The notes beneath the pieces were generated by a model that had not been told where the DNA came from, made no database searches, and was given only the letters and a program-made list of their open reading frames with translations. Shown piece after piece: positions 15,904 through 24,441 of a DNA stretch of 55,551 nucleotides (its first letter is position 1; every line of letters starts with the position of its first letter). The position numbers and the translations under genes are program-made. Origin of the DNA: Bacteroidaceae bacterium (GTDB lineage: Bacteria > Bacteroidota > Bacteroidia > Bacteroidales > Bacteroidaceae). The stretch is from positions 1 through 55,551 of the forward strand of contig JAFZYE010000075.1 in assembly GCA_017616445.1 (NCBI GenBank), given 5' to 3'.

Positions 15904-18825
15904 TCATTTGTATTGTATCGTGATTGATTTTATCGTTTCGCCAGGCTCGCTCACACCTGCTTCACGAGGAAAATAAACGGGCATATCCTTCTGAATGGGT
16001 AAAACGCGTAGGGTGAGATGGTTGGTGCTGTCAGGCAGTCGCCAAAGACCATACTGGAACGTGCAGCCGTTGTAGAAGTTGTCGTCTATCAGTTTACCAT
16101 CGGCATAGAGGCGAGCCACGTCGCCGTAGTAGTTGATGTTGAGCAACAAGTTCTTATGCGGTACATCCGGTAGTTCAATGCTATAGATGGCAGCGTTGTT
16201 GAAGTCCTCGTCGGTGGGTTCCTCTGCGACCTTGTTCACGCCGATAGTGATGGTGCGGAGCGGTCCTGCTTCTCGTACCTTCGTCACGATTGGTGCTTCG
16301 TAGGCAACATCGTGATGACCCTCTTCTTCCAGAAACAGCCGTTCTGCCTCCGTAGGTGTCAGCAGGTAGATATTCTTATAGATAGGATGTGTGGTTCCCT
16401 TCGGCTTCAGGTTTTTCAGTACCTTCCCGTCGATGGCAATCTCTGTAGGAATACCTTTGATTTGTTCAAGATAGATTTTTCCGTCACGTTTGGCTATCAA
16501 CTGAGCTGTCGCATAACGGATGCCGTCGATGTTGACAGGGAAGATGCAAGAAGTCTTGGCAGGGATGGTGATGGGCTTTTGAGGGAATTTCACGCCACAC
16601 ACCTCGAACTGCACTCTTGTTTTGACTTTCAAGTCTTGGAATCGTTCGTAGTTGTTGATGAAAACGAATGCACTTCCGTCTTTTTCACGATACGACCAAC
16701 GAAGGAACGAGTCTTCTCCTTGCCGGATGTTCTGAGGGTTTGGATAAACCGTCTGCATCGGAGCTAGTTCTGTGGCATAGTCATTGATAAATAGATGCAA
16801 CTTGCGTAACAGATAGAAGTGGGGATTCCTTTGTCCGAACTCGTTGAGGGGTGCCTGAAAATCGTAGGTCATGACGGGCAGGTCGTTGTAGTTTGTGGCG
16901 ATGGTTTTCTGTGTCTCATTCAGGTAAGTCAGTTTCCCTTCTGGATTGGTACCTCCATGATACATGTAATAGCCGAGTAGGTTGCTACCGCTTCCCAATT
17001 TCACGATAGCCATTGAATAAGCATCTTCGGGATAGAGATAGACACGGCGATGATACGAGGTCATCATGCCACCTCCCAACTCACAGGTGAAGTAGGGATA
17101 TTGGCTGACTTTCTCCTGAGTTCCGTTTGCGTCATAAGTCAACTGCTCGCTGGCAATTGCCGACGATGAGCGTCCCTCATGGAAGTTGAATGCTTTATAA
17201 TAGTCGCCTGCTCCTTCCTTGATACTACGATCCCAAAAGCCGTCGGCGTAGTCACCGTAGAGTGGAATCATTTCTCCGAAAGGTACAGGCGTTGACAACT
17301 CAGGCCATCCTGTGCGGGTGTAGAAGGGTAGGTCGAACCCGATGCTCTTTGCAATCTCTTTCAGTGCCATGAGGTAGGAACCTTTGCCGCGGTATTCGTT
17401 GTCGAATTGTGCTGCGATGACGGGTCCACCGTCTTTCCATTGTAATCCTTGTACCTGAGTGAATATCTGGCGGTAGTATCGTTCTGTAAGCGCTAGGAAT
17501 AGTTTGTCTTCGCTACGCGTTTTACAACCTTTGGTGAATACCCAATCGGGAATGCCGCCGTTTCGTACTTCTCCATGACAGAATGGACCTATACGTAACA
17601 CAACGGGTAGTTGTTCATCCTTACAGATTTCCAGGAATGTCCGTAAATTACGTTGACCACTCCAGTCGTATTGTCCCTCAATCTCCTCGATATGGTTCCA
17701 GAACACATAACAGGCAATCATCGTGATACCTCCGTCTTTCATTTGCTTCACTTCTTCTTTCCATTCTGCAGCAGGTATACGCGAATAGTGTACTTCGCCC
17801 ATTGCAGGTACCACTCTCAGTCCTCCGATTATCAGGCTTTGTGCATCCCATTTAACGGGCGCACCGAATTTCTGGTCATGTTTCAACAGGGTATTTAGAT
17901 AGCTGTCGTCAACCTTGAAGGCTGTTCCATGACGAATGCCTTTTGGGAAACTCACTTCGTCCGATATATCTGTCCAGGTGTGACCATGGTCTGTTGAACG
18001 TACAGCACCATAGCGCCCGTTTCTGTACATGTCGAAATACACGTATAAAGTGTCGCCTACATAAAGAGGTGCAGGACCCTCTGCCCAATAATTGCCAGTG
18101 ATAGGAGCAGACACCTCGGTGGGAAATCCTTTCCTAATATCCATGGTTCGGGTCACACGTATGTTTTTCTCCGCAGGAGCAGAGTTTTCGTTCTTGACCA
18201 CCATAATCAGTTCCTTCGTGACAGGATCTTTGGCGATGGCTGCATCGATGGCACTGAAAGTTGGATTGAAGAACATACTGGTCTTCGTGAATTTCTTGAA
18301 GTCCTTGGTCGTTGTATAGTAAATACGGTGGTTCCACTGCTTTTCCGACTCGCTGGTAGGTACATAGCTGTGGCGGTCGGGGATGGTTGTCGCCCAGAAG
18401 ATGTAAAAGGTCTTTGAGGGTTCGTCATAGAACAGCTCTGGTGCCCAACTGTTCTTGGCTGTTGGTTCGTCTTTCATGACAGGTATGGCTACCTGCTCGC
18501 TCCAATGAATCAGGTCTTTCGATGAGGCATAGCCGATAATCTGGTCGTACCAGCTTGACGTCCATACCATGTGGAACGTTCCGTCAGGACCTTGCACAAT
18601 GCTTGGATCGCGCATCAGACGGTCTTTCCCTACCGTTGGAGCCATCAACGGTTGATTGTCGTTGAGGGCAGTCCATGTCTTTCCATCATAGCTGTATGCG
18701 AGATGCAAACCGCTACGCTCTCCTCTGAAATATGAGAAGAGATACACGTCTTTCGCAACGGCCGAAATTGTCCAACCAATCATGATGGTCACAGCTAAAA
18801 GTAGTCTTATTGTTTGTTTCTTCAT
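15904..18825 (-). CDS. GH43-GH35 fusion glycosidase
   Basis: A 973-residue secreted enzyme: signal peptide 1-24 (cut at AVAK). Residues about 25-295 form a GH43-like five-bladed propeller (MRDPSIVQGPDG near 71, NSWAPELFYDE near 125, YWAEGPAPLY near 246). Residues about 325-720 form a GH35 beta-galactosidase barrel (acid/base Glu477 in AAQFDNEY; nucleophile-region motif FTCELGGGM; LGSGSNLLGYYMYHGG). C-terminal beta-sandwich domains follow. The predicted activities are arabinose/xylose-side and galactose-side cleavage, fitting arabinogalactan or pectin side chains. No SusC/SusD pair is near. It has its own promoter and runs into recF. Confidence 0.85.
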   Translation of the reverse strand: MKKQTIRLLLAVTIMIGWTISAVAKDVYLFSYFRGERSGLHLAYSYDGKTWTALNDNQPLMAPTVGKDRLMRDPSIVQGPDGTFHMVWTSSWYDQIIGYASSKDLIHWSEQVAIPVMKDEPTAKNSWAPELFYDEPSKTFYIFWATTIPDRHSYVPTSESEKQWNHRIYYTTTKDFKKFTKTSMFFNPTFSAIDAAIAKDPVTKELIMVVKNENSAPAEKNIRVTRTMDIRKGFPTEVSAPITGNYWAEGPAPLYVGDTLYVYFDMYRNGRYGAVRSTDHGHTWTDISDEVSFPKGIRHGTAFKVDDSYLNTLLKHDQKFGAPVKWDAQSLIIGGLRVVPAMGEVHYSRIPAAEWKEEVKQMKDGGITMIACYVFWNHIEEIEGQYDWSGQRNLRTFLEICKDEQLPVVLRIGPFCHGEVRNGGIPDWVFTKGCKTRSEDKLFLALTERYYRQIFTQVQGLQWKDGGPVIAAQFDNEYRGKGSYLMALKEIAKSIGFDLPFYTRTGWPELSTPVPFGEMIPLYGDYADGFWDRSIKEGAGDYYKAFNFHEGRSSSAIASEQLTYDANGTQEKVSQYPYFTCELGGGMMTSYHRRVYLYPEDAYSMAIVKLGSGSNLLGYYMYHGGTNPEGKLTYLNETQKTIATNYNDLPVMTYDFQAPLNEFGQRNPHFYLLRKLHLFINDYATELAPMQTVYPNPQNIRQGEDSFLRWSYREKDGSAFVFINNYERFQDLKVKTRVQFEVCGVKFPQKPITIPAKTSCIFPVNIDGIRYATAQLIAKRDGKIYLEQIKGIPTEIAIDGKVLKNLKPKGTTHPIYKNIYLLTPTEAERLFLEEEGHHDVAYEAPIVTKVREAGPLRTITIGVNKVAEEPTDEDFNNAAIYSIELPDVPHKNLLLNINYYGDVARLYADGKLIDDNFYNGCTFQYGLWRLPDSTNHLTLRVLPIQKDMPVYFPREAGVSEPGETIKSITIQYK

Positions 18826-18848
18826 GACCCATTGATGAATAATTGGTG

Positions 18849-18856
18849 CAAAGTTA
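18849..18856 (-). promoter_or_regulatory. -7 box of the GH43-GH35 gene
   Basis: The minus strand reads TAACTTTG; start near 18842, 17 nt before the ATG at 18825. It is divergent from the tRNA promoter at 18942, with a heptamer array between. Confidence 0.7.
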
Positions 18857-18864
18857 CAAAAAAT

Positions 18865-18932
18865 AATTAAGAATTAAGAGTTAAGAGTTAAGAAAACAAA
18901 AAAAACTCCTAACTCCTAACTCCTAACTCCCA
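18865..18932. repeat. Two heptamer arrays between divergent promoters
   Basis: AATTAAG x2 and AGTTAAG x2 (18865-18892) are followed by a short A-rich gap and ACTCCTA x3 plus ACTCCCA (18905-18932). Confidence 0.8.
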
Positions 18933-18941
18933 ACTTTTTTG

Positions 18942-18949
18942 TAACTTTG
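18942..18949 (+). promoter_or_regulatory. -7 box of tRNA-Gly
   Basis: TAACTTTG; the start is expected near 18956, 5 nt before the mature tRNA end. Confidence 0.7.
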
Positions 18950-18960
18950 CACTCGAAATC

Positions 18961-19036
18961 GCGGTAATAGCTCAGTTGGCAGAGCGTTGGCTTCCCAAGC
19001 CGAAGGTCGCGGGTTCGAGCCCCGTTTACCGCTCCA
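18961..19036 (+). tRNA. tRNA-Gly (CCC), CCA encoded
   Basis: All arms fold: acceptor GCGGTAA/TTACCGC, D arm GCTC/GAGC, anticodon stem TTGGC/GCCGA with loop TTCCCAA (anticodon CCC), T arm GCGGG/CCCGT with TTCGAGC, discriminator T and an encoded CCA. The nhaD-like ATG follows 17 nt after the CCA, so the two are probably co-transcribed and the tRNA processed out. Confidence 0.95.
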
Positions 19037-19053
19037 ACCAAGAGGATTTTACT

Positions 19054-20409
19054 ATGCTCATTACCACTATTGTCATTGTAGCCATTGTGCTGTTCGGCTG
19101 TATCATGATGAGTTCTGTGCAGATCAGCCACATCAATCGCGCAGCTGTCGCCATGTTCTGTGGTGTCAGTGCATGGGTTGTTTACATGCTTCATGGGTCT
19201 GATTTCCTGGAGTTGATGGGCTATCCTGACTACCAACTGATTGGTCAGGCCGATGATTATATCGCAACGAACGTTATCGTGAAGTACATCAACGAGGCAT
19301 GTCAGGTCATCCTTTTCCTCATTGCTACGAATACCATTGTGGAAATCATGAACAACAACGGCGTGTTCGATTCGCTTATCCGTTGGTTGCGTACCCATAG
19401 CAGCCGTCTGTTCCTTTGGGAGCTGTCGTTGCTTACATTTGCTATTTCTGCCAATGTGGATAACTTGACAACTGTGGTGTTGATGATGACCATCATGGAC
19501 CAGATTGTCAGTTCACGTCAGCAGAAGATTATCTATTCGTGTGTCATTCTCATTTCGGCTATCCTCGGAGGGTCGTTCACGGTGATTGGTGATATGACCT
19601 CACTGATGTTGTGGGTACATGGTGTTGTCACACCTTCTGCATACGCCGGCGGACTTATCCTGCCAGTATTGGCAAGCCTTTGTGTGTTCAACCTGCTCGT
19701 CTCCCGAATGTTGGTAGGCCGTGTCGAGGTGGCATCGTTCATCAACCGTTACGATGGTGACGACTCTTTGCTGCGTCCTTGGCAGAAGCTCCTTTTGCTG
19801 ATTATCGGTATCGCAGGTCTGTGGTCTATTCCTACATTCCACAATGTGACAAAGCTACCACCATTCTTGGGCGCATTGTGTGTATTGGCGCTGATTTGGC
19901 TGTTGGAGAGTGCATTTACGTTCAAACGCAATGGTAACCGCTTGTTCATTCAGCATAAGTACATCCGCAACACTGAGTTCATCGGCATGCGGCTCATCCT
20001 CTATTTCCTTGGTGTCTCGTTGATGGTGGGAGCGTTGGTTGAGTGTGGTGCCCTGAAGTTCGTTAGCGATCTCATGACCACCCATCTCCATAATGTCTAT
20101 ATCTACGGTGGAGTGATTGGTATCATCTCCAGCCTGATTGACAATATCCCGTTTGTGATGGTAGGTCTGCATCTGTTCGAACAGGATGTGCCTTCTACGG
20201 CATCTGAATTCGTACAGAATGGCACCTATTGGCAACTACTTTCATTCTGTTCTGCACTTGGCGGTTCGCTGCTCTATGTCGGAACACTGGCAGGACACGC
20301 TGTGGCCGAAGTGTCAAAGATTAGTTTCAGTTGGTATTTCCGTAATATCTTCTGGCGAGTATTGCTTGCATGGCTCGTTGGTATGGGCGTGTTCTATTTA
20401 ACACATTAA
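19054..20409 (+). CDS. nhaD: NhaD-type Na+/H+ antiporter
   Basis: A 451-residue polytopic membrane protein with about 11-12 hydrophobic helices. Family features are the FAISANVDNLTTVVLM segment with its Asp-Asn pair, GDMTSLMLWVHG and SLIDNIPFVMVGLH, which match NhaD/ArsB-type transporters (IT superfamily). It exchanges sodium for protons at the inner membrane. The start is the ATG at 19054; a longer frame beginning at 18976 would translate the tRNA and is rejected. Confidence 0.88.
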   Translation: MLITTIVIVAIVLFGCIMMSSVQISHINRAAVAMFCGVSAWVVYMLHGSDFLELMGYPDYQLIGQADDYIATNVIVKYINEACQVILFLIATNTIVEIMNNNGVFDSLIRWLRTHSSRLFLWELSLLTFAISANVDNLTTVVLMMTIMDQIVSSRQQKIIYSCVILISAILGGSFTVIGDMTSLMLWVHGVVTPSAYAGGLILPVLASLCVFNLLVSRMLVGRVEVASFINRYDGDDSLLRPWQKLLLLIIGIAGLWSIPTFHNVTKLPPFLGALCVLALIWLLESAFTFKRNGNRLFIQHKYIRNTEFIGMRLILYFLGVSLMVGALVECGALKFVSDLMTTHLHNVYIYGGVIGIISSLIDNIPFVMVGLHLFEQDVPSTASEFVQNGTYWQLLSFCSALGGSLLYVGTLAGHAVAEVSKISFSWYFRNIFWRVLLAWLVGMGVFYLTH

Positions 20410-20414
20410 AAAAA

Positions 20415-20456
20415 ACTCCTAACTTCTAAGGTCTAAAGTCTAAGGTCTAAAGTCTA
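20415..20456. repeat. Heptamer array ACTCCTA / AGGTCTA / AAGTCTA
   Basis: Six consecutive 7-bp units fill the spacer between nhaD and the lipid kinase and end 2 bp before its ATG. The same AAGTCTA/AGGTCTA words recur at 21453-21487. Confidence 0.8.
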
Positions 20457-20458
20457 AT

Positions 20459-21382
20459 ATGGATAAAAACAGATGGGGCATCATATATGGTTCACATGTC
20501 GGTTCGGCAAAGTCGCCTAAGCGATGGGAGGCTATACGCAACTACATGGAGAAACGGGCCGTTCAGTACGACTTCGTTCAGTCGGAGGGTTACGGATCAG
20601 TCGAACGCTTGGCAAAGATGCTGTGCGACAACAACTACCACACCATTGTTGTGGTTGGCAACGACTCTGCACTCAACGAGGCGTTGAACGGCATCTTCAA
20701 GTCTGAACAGCTGCCCGAAGATTTTGCTTTGGGATTGATTCCTAACGGCATTGGTAACGACTTCGCCCGATTCTGGGGAGTGGGAGTCGATGACTACAAG
20801 AAGACTGTCGACCGCATCATCGAACGTCGTACTCGTGTCATCGATGTCGGTTTCTGTGTCTATACAGATGAGGACAACGTACCAGTGAAGCGTTATTTCC
20901 TCAATTGTGTTAACATAGGATTAGGAGCACGACTCATTGACATCACCAGCAAGGCCACCCGACTCATGGGGTCACGACGCCTCTCTATCATCCCTGTAGC
21001 CATTGCCAACGTGTTTGAACGTAAGTCGTTCAATGTATGGATTAAAGCCGATACCGAAGAAATCCATCGTGAAGTTATGTCCATCTGCATCGGCAACAGT
21101 CTTGGATATGGGCAAACACCCAATAGCGTTCCCTATAATTTCATGCTCGATGTTTCGGTCATTACTCGTCCTAAGTGGTGGCAGCTGCTCGAAGGATTCT
21201 GGCTGCTCGGTAAGGGTAAGTTCCTCAATTATAAGAACGTACATCCCTATCGAGTGCAGAAGGTGGAGGTAATGGATGCAGGAAAAGCCAAGGTGTCGCT
21301 CGATGGATGCATCCTTGATACCAAGAACCTCACCCCGATGCGTGTGGAGATTCTTCCTGAAGCCCTTCATTATATTGTATGA
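20459..21382 (+). CDS. Diacylglycerol/lipid kinase family protein
   Basis: A 307-residue protein of the DAGK/YegS/sphingosine-kinase fold: nucleotide-binding N-domain, GLIPNGIGNDFARFWG at 92-107, and the C-terminal beta domain (LNCVNIGLGARL, ICIGNSLGYGQTPNSVPYN). It would phosphorylate a lipid with ATP at the membrane. The ATP-binding motif that is usually GGDGT reads GNDSA (67-71), retaining the Asp only. It follows nhaD across a heptamer array and ends before a bidirectional terminator. Confidence 0.82.
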   Translation: MDKNRWGIIYGSHVGSAKSPKRWEAIRNYMEKRAVQYDFVQSEGYGSVERLAKMLCDNNYHTIVVVGNDSALNEALNGIFKSEQLPEDFALGLIPNGIGNDFARFWGVGVDDYKKTVDRIIERRTRVIDVGFCVYTDEDNVPVKRYFLNCVNIGLGARLIDITSKATRLMGSRRLSIIPVAIANVFERKSFNVWIKADTEEIHREVMSICIGNSLGYGQTPNSVPYNFMLDVSVITRPKWWQLLEGFWLLGKGKFLNYKNVHPYRVQKVEVMDAGKAKVSLDGCILDTKNLTPMRVEILPEALHYIV

Positions 21383-21384
21383 AA

Positions 21385-21423
21385 AAAAATAAAGGTGCAT
21401 GTCCTTTGTGGATTATGCACCTT
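21385..21423. terminator. Bidirectional terminator
   Basis: Stem AAGGTGCAT (21392-21400) with ATGCACCTT (21415-21423), preceded by eight A. The U-run is best for the minus-strand gene at 21482, but the hairpin also closes the plus-strand lipid kinase gene. Confidence 0.75.
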
Positions 21424-21452
21424 CTTCTTTGAAGAAATTCCTTATTGTAAAA

Positions 21453-21487
21453 TCTAGCGTCTAAAGTCTAAGGTCTAAAGTCTAGCG
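21453..21487. repeat. Heptamer array TCTAGCG / TCTAAAG / TCTAAGG
   Basis: Five units; the last TCTAGCG overlaps the TAG stop codon (21484-21482) of the minus-strand gene. Confidence 0.8.
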
Positions 21488-21985
21488 AGCGAATGCCACC
21501 AGGCGAACTGGGCGATGCATTCTTGGGATGAAGCGTGCTGGAACTTTGGGCTGTGCTGCAGGACTGATTTCCTTCTGCACGTTCTCGATAGCGCTTGCAA
21601 GAGCCTTGCTGCTTACCTGAGTTCCGTTGATGACGATGGTGTTGTCCTTTGCGTTCACGATGATATCCATCAGTTCAGGTACTGAGAGTGCGTAGTTGCA
21701 CTGGTAGTAGTTGTCGTCCTTATCTTTTGGCATGATGTTGATGCTACCTTCGTTGAGTTCATTGGCGAGAACGCTCTCACCGTTCATATTGATGATGTCG
21801 AAATTGAAATCTACTGTTTTGTCAGCTTCCTCGATGATGCTGAGGATGCACTTGTTGGTTGCGCGGTCGAATCCGAGGCCTACTTCCATATTGGTTGTTA
21901 CTGGTGCGTAGTACACTGTTGAGTTCTGAGCGTTTACACTAACACTTGCGATAAGACTTGCGATTGCGATTACTAATGACTTCAT
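21482..21985 (-). CDS. Secreted protein of unknown function
   Basis: A 167-residue protein with a signal peptide (1-19, cut at VNAQ). The body is beta-rich with acidic patches and no Cys beyond one; the C-terminus is basic and proline-rich (PRMHRPVRLVAFAR). I recognise no domain. The stop codon lies inside a 7-bp repeat array, so the last residues may have been altered by array growth. Confidence 0.7.
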   Translation of the reverse strand: MKSLVIAIASLIASVSVNAQNSTVYYAPVTTNMEVGLGFDRATNKCILSIIEEADKTVDFNFDIINMNGESVLANELNEGSINIMPKDKDDNYYQCNYALSVPELMDIIVNAKDNTIVINGTQVSSKALASAIENVQKEISPAAQPKVPARFIPRMHRPVRLVAFAR

Positions 21986-22171
21986 AACTTGTTTCCTTTC
22001 TTAATTTTTAGTTTGTTATTATTTTTTGTTTATTAATTTCAATCTTTCAATTTTTCAACTGCTTTCGTCTCTTTGATTCCGAAAAGTATGAAAACGATTA
22101 AATTCCGATTTCCTAAACGTGATAGGAGTTTTCCTACTGCCCTGCGGGGAGTTCCCTCCTACAATAACAAA

Positions 22172-22202
22172 AGCAGCCCTAACCAAATTGGTTGGAGCTG
22201 CT
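22172..22202 (-). terminator. Terminator of the rhaM operon
   Basis: Read on the minus strand, GCAGC and inner pairs enclose a small A/T loop (stem about 12 bp with one mismatch), followed by TTTTGTT. It ends the operon running 27589 to 22227. Confidence 0.75.
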
Positions 22203-22226
22203 GCGTACTTTAGGTTGTGGATGGGT

Positions 22227-22544
22227 TCAATCCATGTGGAACATCTCGGGTAGTGGGATAGAGATGGGTGAGTTGTCGGGATTGGTTTCCATGATGTCGG
22301 CCATGTATGCCCACCACTTCTGAACAATCTCGAGATTGCCCATATCTTGACTGCTGCCTTCGCCTCGCGTCTTTTGGAAGGCGAAAAGAGTGTTGGTGTC
22401 TTCGTCGAGATAGATGCTATAGTCATACACTCCTCCGTCGTGGAGCAGTTGACGCATTTCTGGCCACAGGGCTGTATGACGACGTTTGTATTCTTCCTTG
22501 AAGCCTGGCTTCAGGAACATTTTGAATGCTTCTCGTTTTTCCAT
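22227..22544 (-). CDS. rhaM: L-rhamnose mutarotase
   Basis: A 105-residue DUF718 protein: MEKREAFKMFLKPGF, YKRRHTALWPEMRQLL, YDYSIYLDED and QKWWAYMADIMET are diagnostic. It interconverts alpha and beta L-rhamnopyranose ahead of catabolism. The ATG at 22544 is used; upstream codons in frame belong to the C10 gene end. It is the last gene of an operon with a rhamnogalacturonan acetylesterase, which supports rhamnose release from pectin. Confidence 0.93.
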   Translation of the reverse strand: MEKREAFKMFLKPGFKEEYKRRHTALWPEMRQLLHDGGVYDYSIYLDEDTNTLFAFQKTRGEGSSQDMGNLEIVQKWWAYMADIMETNPDNSPISIPLPEMFHMD

Positions 22545-22554
22545 ATTCGTTGGT

Positions 22555-24441
22555 TTATCGGATGTATAGTTTTCGTTTGCGGGTGATATTGACTCCTGGT
22601 TGCAATGTGTTGGTTCTTTGCCCTTGCGGATTATAGATTTCTTCTCCTTGGTGGAGTTGGTTGAGGGGCAGGGTAGGCGTCTTGATGCCACTTGTGTTGT
22701 CGGCTACCATCACTTCCTTCACGGTATCGAATTGGATGAGAGAGTCGGTGAAGAGGTCGACATCATAGAGCACATACAGACGGAGGGTGTCGCTGAGTCG
22801 TCGACTGATGTAAACGTAGTCGAGGTCGATGGTTTGTGTGGAATGAGGCTCGATGTATAGACCGAATTGGGTGAGCGACTGTAGGAGTGCTGATTGGGGA
22901 TCGACAGCCCGACAAAGGAAGATGCGTCCGCAGTATTCGTCGTCGGTTTCGTTGGCAAGAGTGATGCTCATTGAGGCATATTCGCCACGAGTGACGGTAT
23001 CAGGGCACTGGATGTCGACGAGCTGTAGATTCCCTGTAGCTCCGTGAGCTTCGTGTGGACGAATTGTTTGCCCTTGCTTGTCGACATATATATAATATGG
23101 TGTGCCGCACGAAGTGCGCGCATGATGCCATTGCCCGTTGTCCTCGAACATCGGCATCAGTCGATAGGTCGCGTCAGCAAGTGATGCGAATTGGGGGACG
23201 ATGTCGGCAAAGGCGATGGTATCGGTATAGGTGCTGTCTCCGATCTCCTTAAGGAGATGACGCTTGTAGTCGTAGGCGATGGCTACCACCTCGTCGTTGT
23301 CGGCATTGGTAATGCCCAGCACGATGTCGCCGTAGTGGACGTTCCATCCGATGTTGCAGAAGTTATGAATGACGAGGGCCGTGTCAGCCAGCAACTCAAG
23401 GTGCGAGAATGCGAATTCGTGGGTCTCAGGGTTTGGTGTAGCTCCTAATGGCTGAATTCCCAGCACGAAACCTTGTAGGAGGTTCAGTCCGTTCTCGATG
23501 CGGTCGGGGTGATGCCTCCACTCGGGCTGGTCTGGATTCATGTAGTCGATGTTGTAATAGCCGTCGCACCATCCTCCCCATCCCCAGTTGATGTGGTAGA
23601 GGCCGTTGCGATCGTAGCCGTCGATGACGAACGCATGTCCGCCAGTTTCGAGATGAGCACTGCAGGTCACAGGGTGTCCTGCTGCCAGCTCTGCACGAAT
23701 GAGTTGATGTAACTCGTTACGATGATAGAAGTCGCGATAAATCATACGCATTCCTGGGTCGTAGCCGAAGTAGTTGTAGAGTGCATAAGGTTGCCTCATG
23801 GTTTCTGCCCCACTGTCATCTACACCATACCGCATGTCTACGCTGATGCCGCAGTCGCTCGACAGCAGCGCAATAGCCTGAGCTTGGCGTTCGCTGTAGT
23901 CGATGTCTTCGTAGGTGTCAAGCATATAATCCCATTCGTAGGTGTGGGCTGAGAAGTCTGCGGTGAGGGTGTCCTGACACCCTTTCTCGTCAAAATAGGT
24001 GTGGGAGCCTGTTCCTCGTGTTGGATATTTGTAATAGTACATCACCTGTGCCATTGCAGTAGCTACACATCCGACTTTGCAATGAGTGCTGTCGATGATG
24101 GGAGTAAGGTTATGGTAGGGCTCGTCCTGTGTCCAGCTATCTGAACAAAGGGGCTTGACTTCATCAGGCAGGTTGTCGGAGGGTGCAAGGCGTATGAATG
24201 GCCGACAGGAGGCTTTGTCGAAAGTGTCCATCACCTTTCGGAAGAGTAAATCTTCGTGTATAGCACGATCGAAATCGCCTGTCTCGGAGTAGGCAAGAAG
24301 CACTTCCTCTCCGTCTATGGTCTTCTTGACTTCGAATCCTTGCTTATGGCGATTGATGCGCAGTCTTTGTGGCACTTGGGCTTCCATCCTTGCGAATCCT
24401 CCCAACAAGAGAACAATCAATATGATGAATTCTTTTCTCAT
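22555..24441 (-). CDS. Peptidase C10 (streptopain/interpain-like)
   Basis: A 628-residue secreted cysteine protease: signal peptide 1-21, a short propeptide (about 22-95), then the papain-fold C10 catalytic domain with Cys125 in KVGCVATAMAQ, His269 in TGGHAFVIDGYD and the Asn285-Trp286 oxyanion/stacking motif HINWGWGG. About 300 C-terminal residues are beta-rich. The end (GEEIYNPQGQ...KRKLYIR) resembles the C-terminal signal-like tail of Bacteroidales exported proteins. Prevotella interpain A is a relative. Its ATG overlaps the stop of the upstream esterase gene (ATGA, 24441-24438). Confidence 0.88.
   Translation of the reverse strand: MRKEFIILIVLLLGGFARMEAQVPQRLRINRHKQGFEVKKTIDGEEVLLAYSETGDFDRAIHEDLLFRKVMDTFDKASCRPFIRLAPSDNLPDEVKPLCSDSWTQDEPYHNLTPIIDSTHCKVGCVATAMAQVMYYYKYPTRGTGSHTYFDEKGCQDTLTADFSAHTYEWDYMLDTYEDIDYSERQAQAIALLSSDCGISVDMRYGVDDSGAETMRQPYALYNYFGYDPGMRMIYRDFYHRNELHQLIRAELAAGHPVTCSAHLETGGHAFVIDGYDRNGLYHINWGWGGWCDGYYNIDYMNPDQPEWRHHPDRIENGLNLLQGFVLGIQPLGATPNPETHEFAFSHLELLADTALVIHNFCNIGWNVHYGDIVLGITNADNDEVVAIAYDYKRHLLKEIGDSTYTDTIAFADIVPQFASLADATYRLMPMFEDNGQWHHARTSCGTPYYIYVDKQGQTIRPHEAHGATGNLQLVDIQCPDTVTRGEYASMSITLANETDDEYCGRIFLCRAVDPQSALLQSLTQFGLYIEPHSTQTIDLDYVYISRRLSDTLRLYVLYDVDLFTDSLIQFDTVKEVMVADNTSGIKTPTLPLNQLHQGEEIYNPQGQRTNTLQPGVNITRKRKLYIR

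Noticed and set aside
18976-19053. Longer N-terminus for the NhaD antiporter
   Set aside because: These codons translate the tRNA-Gly gene; the ATG at 19054 gives a normal family N-terminus.
20415-21487. Heptamer arrays as CRISPR
   Set aside because: The units are 7 bp with no spacers of constant length, and no cas genes are present.
22055-22426. Minus-strand 123-codon frame overlapping rhaM
   Set aside because: It spans the rhaM terminator hairpin and is a frame shadow of rhaM.
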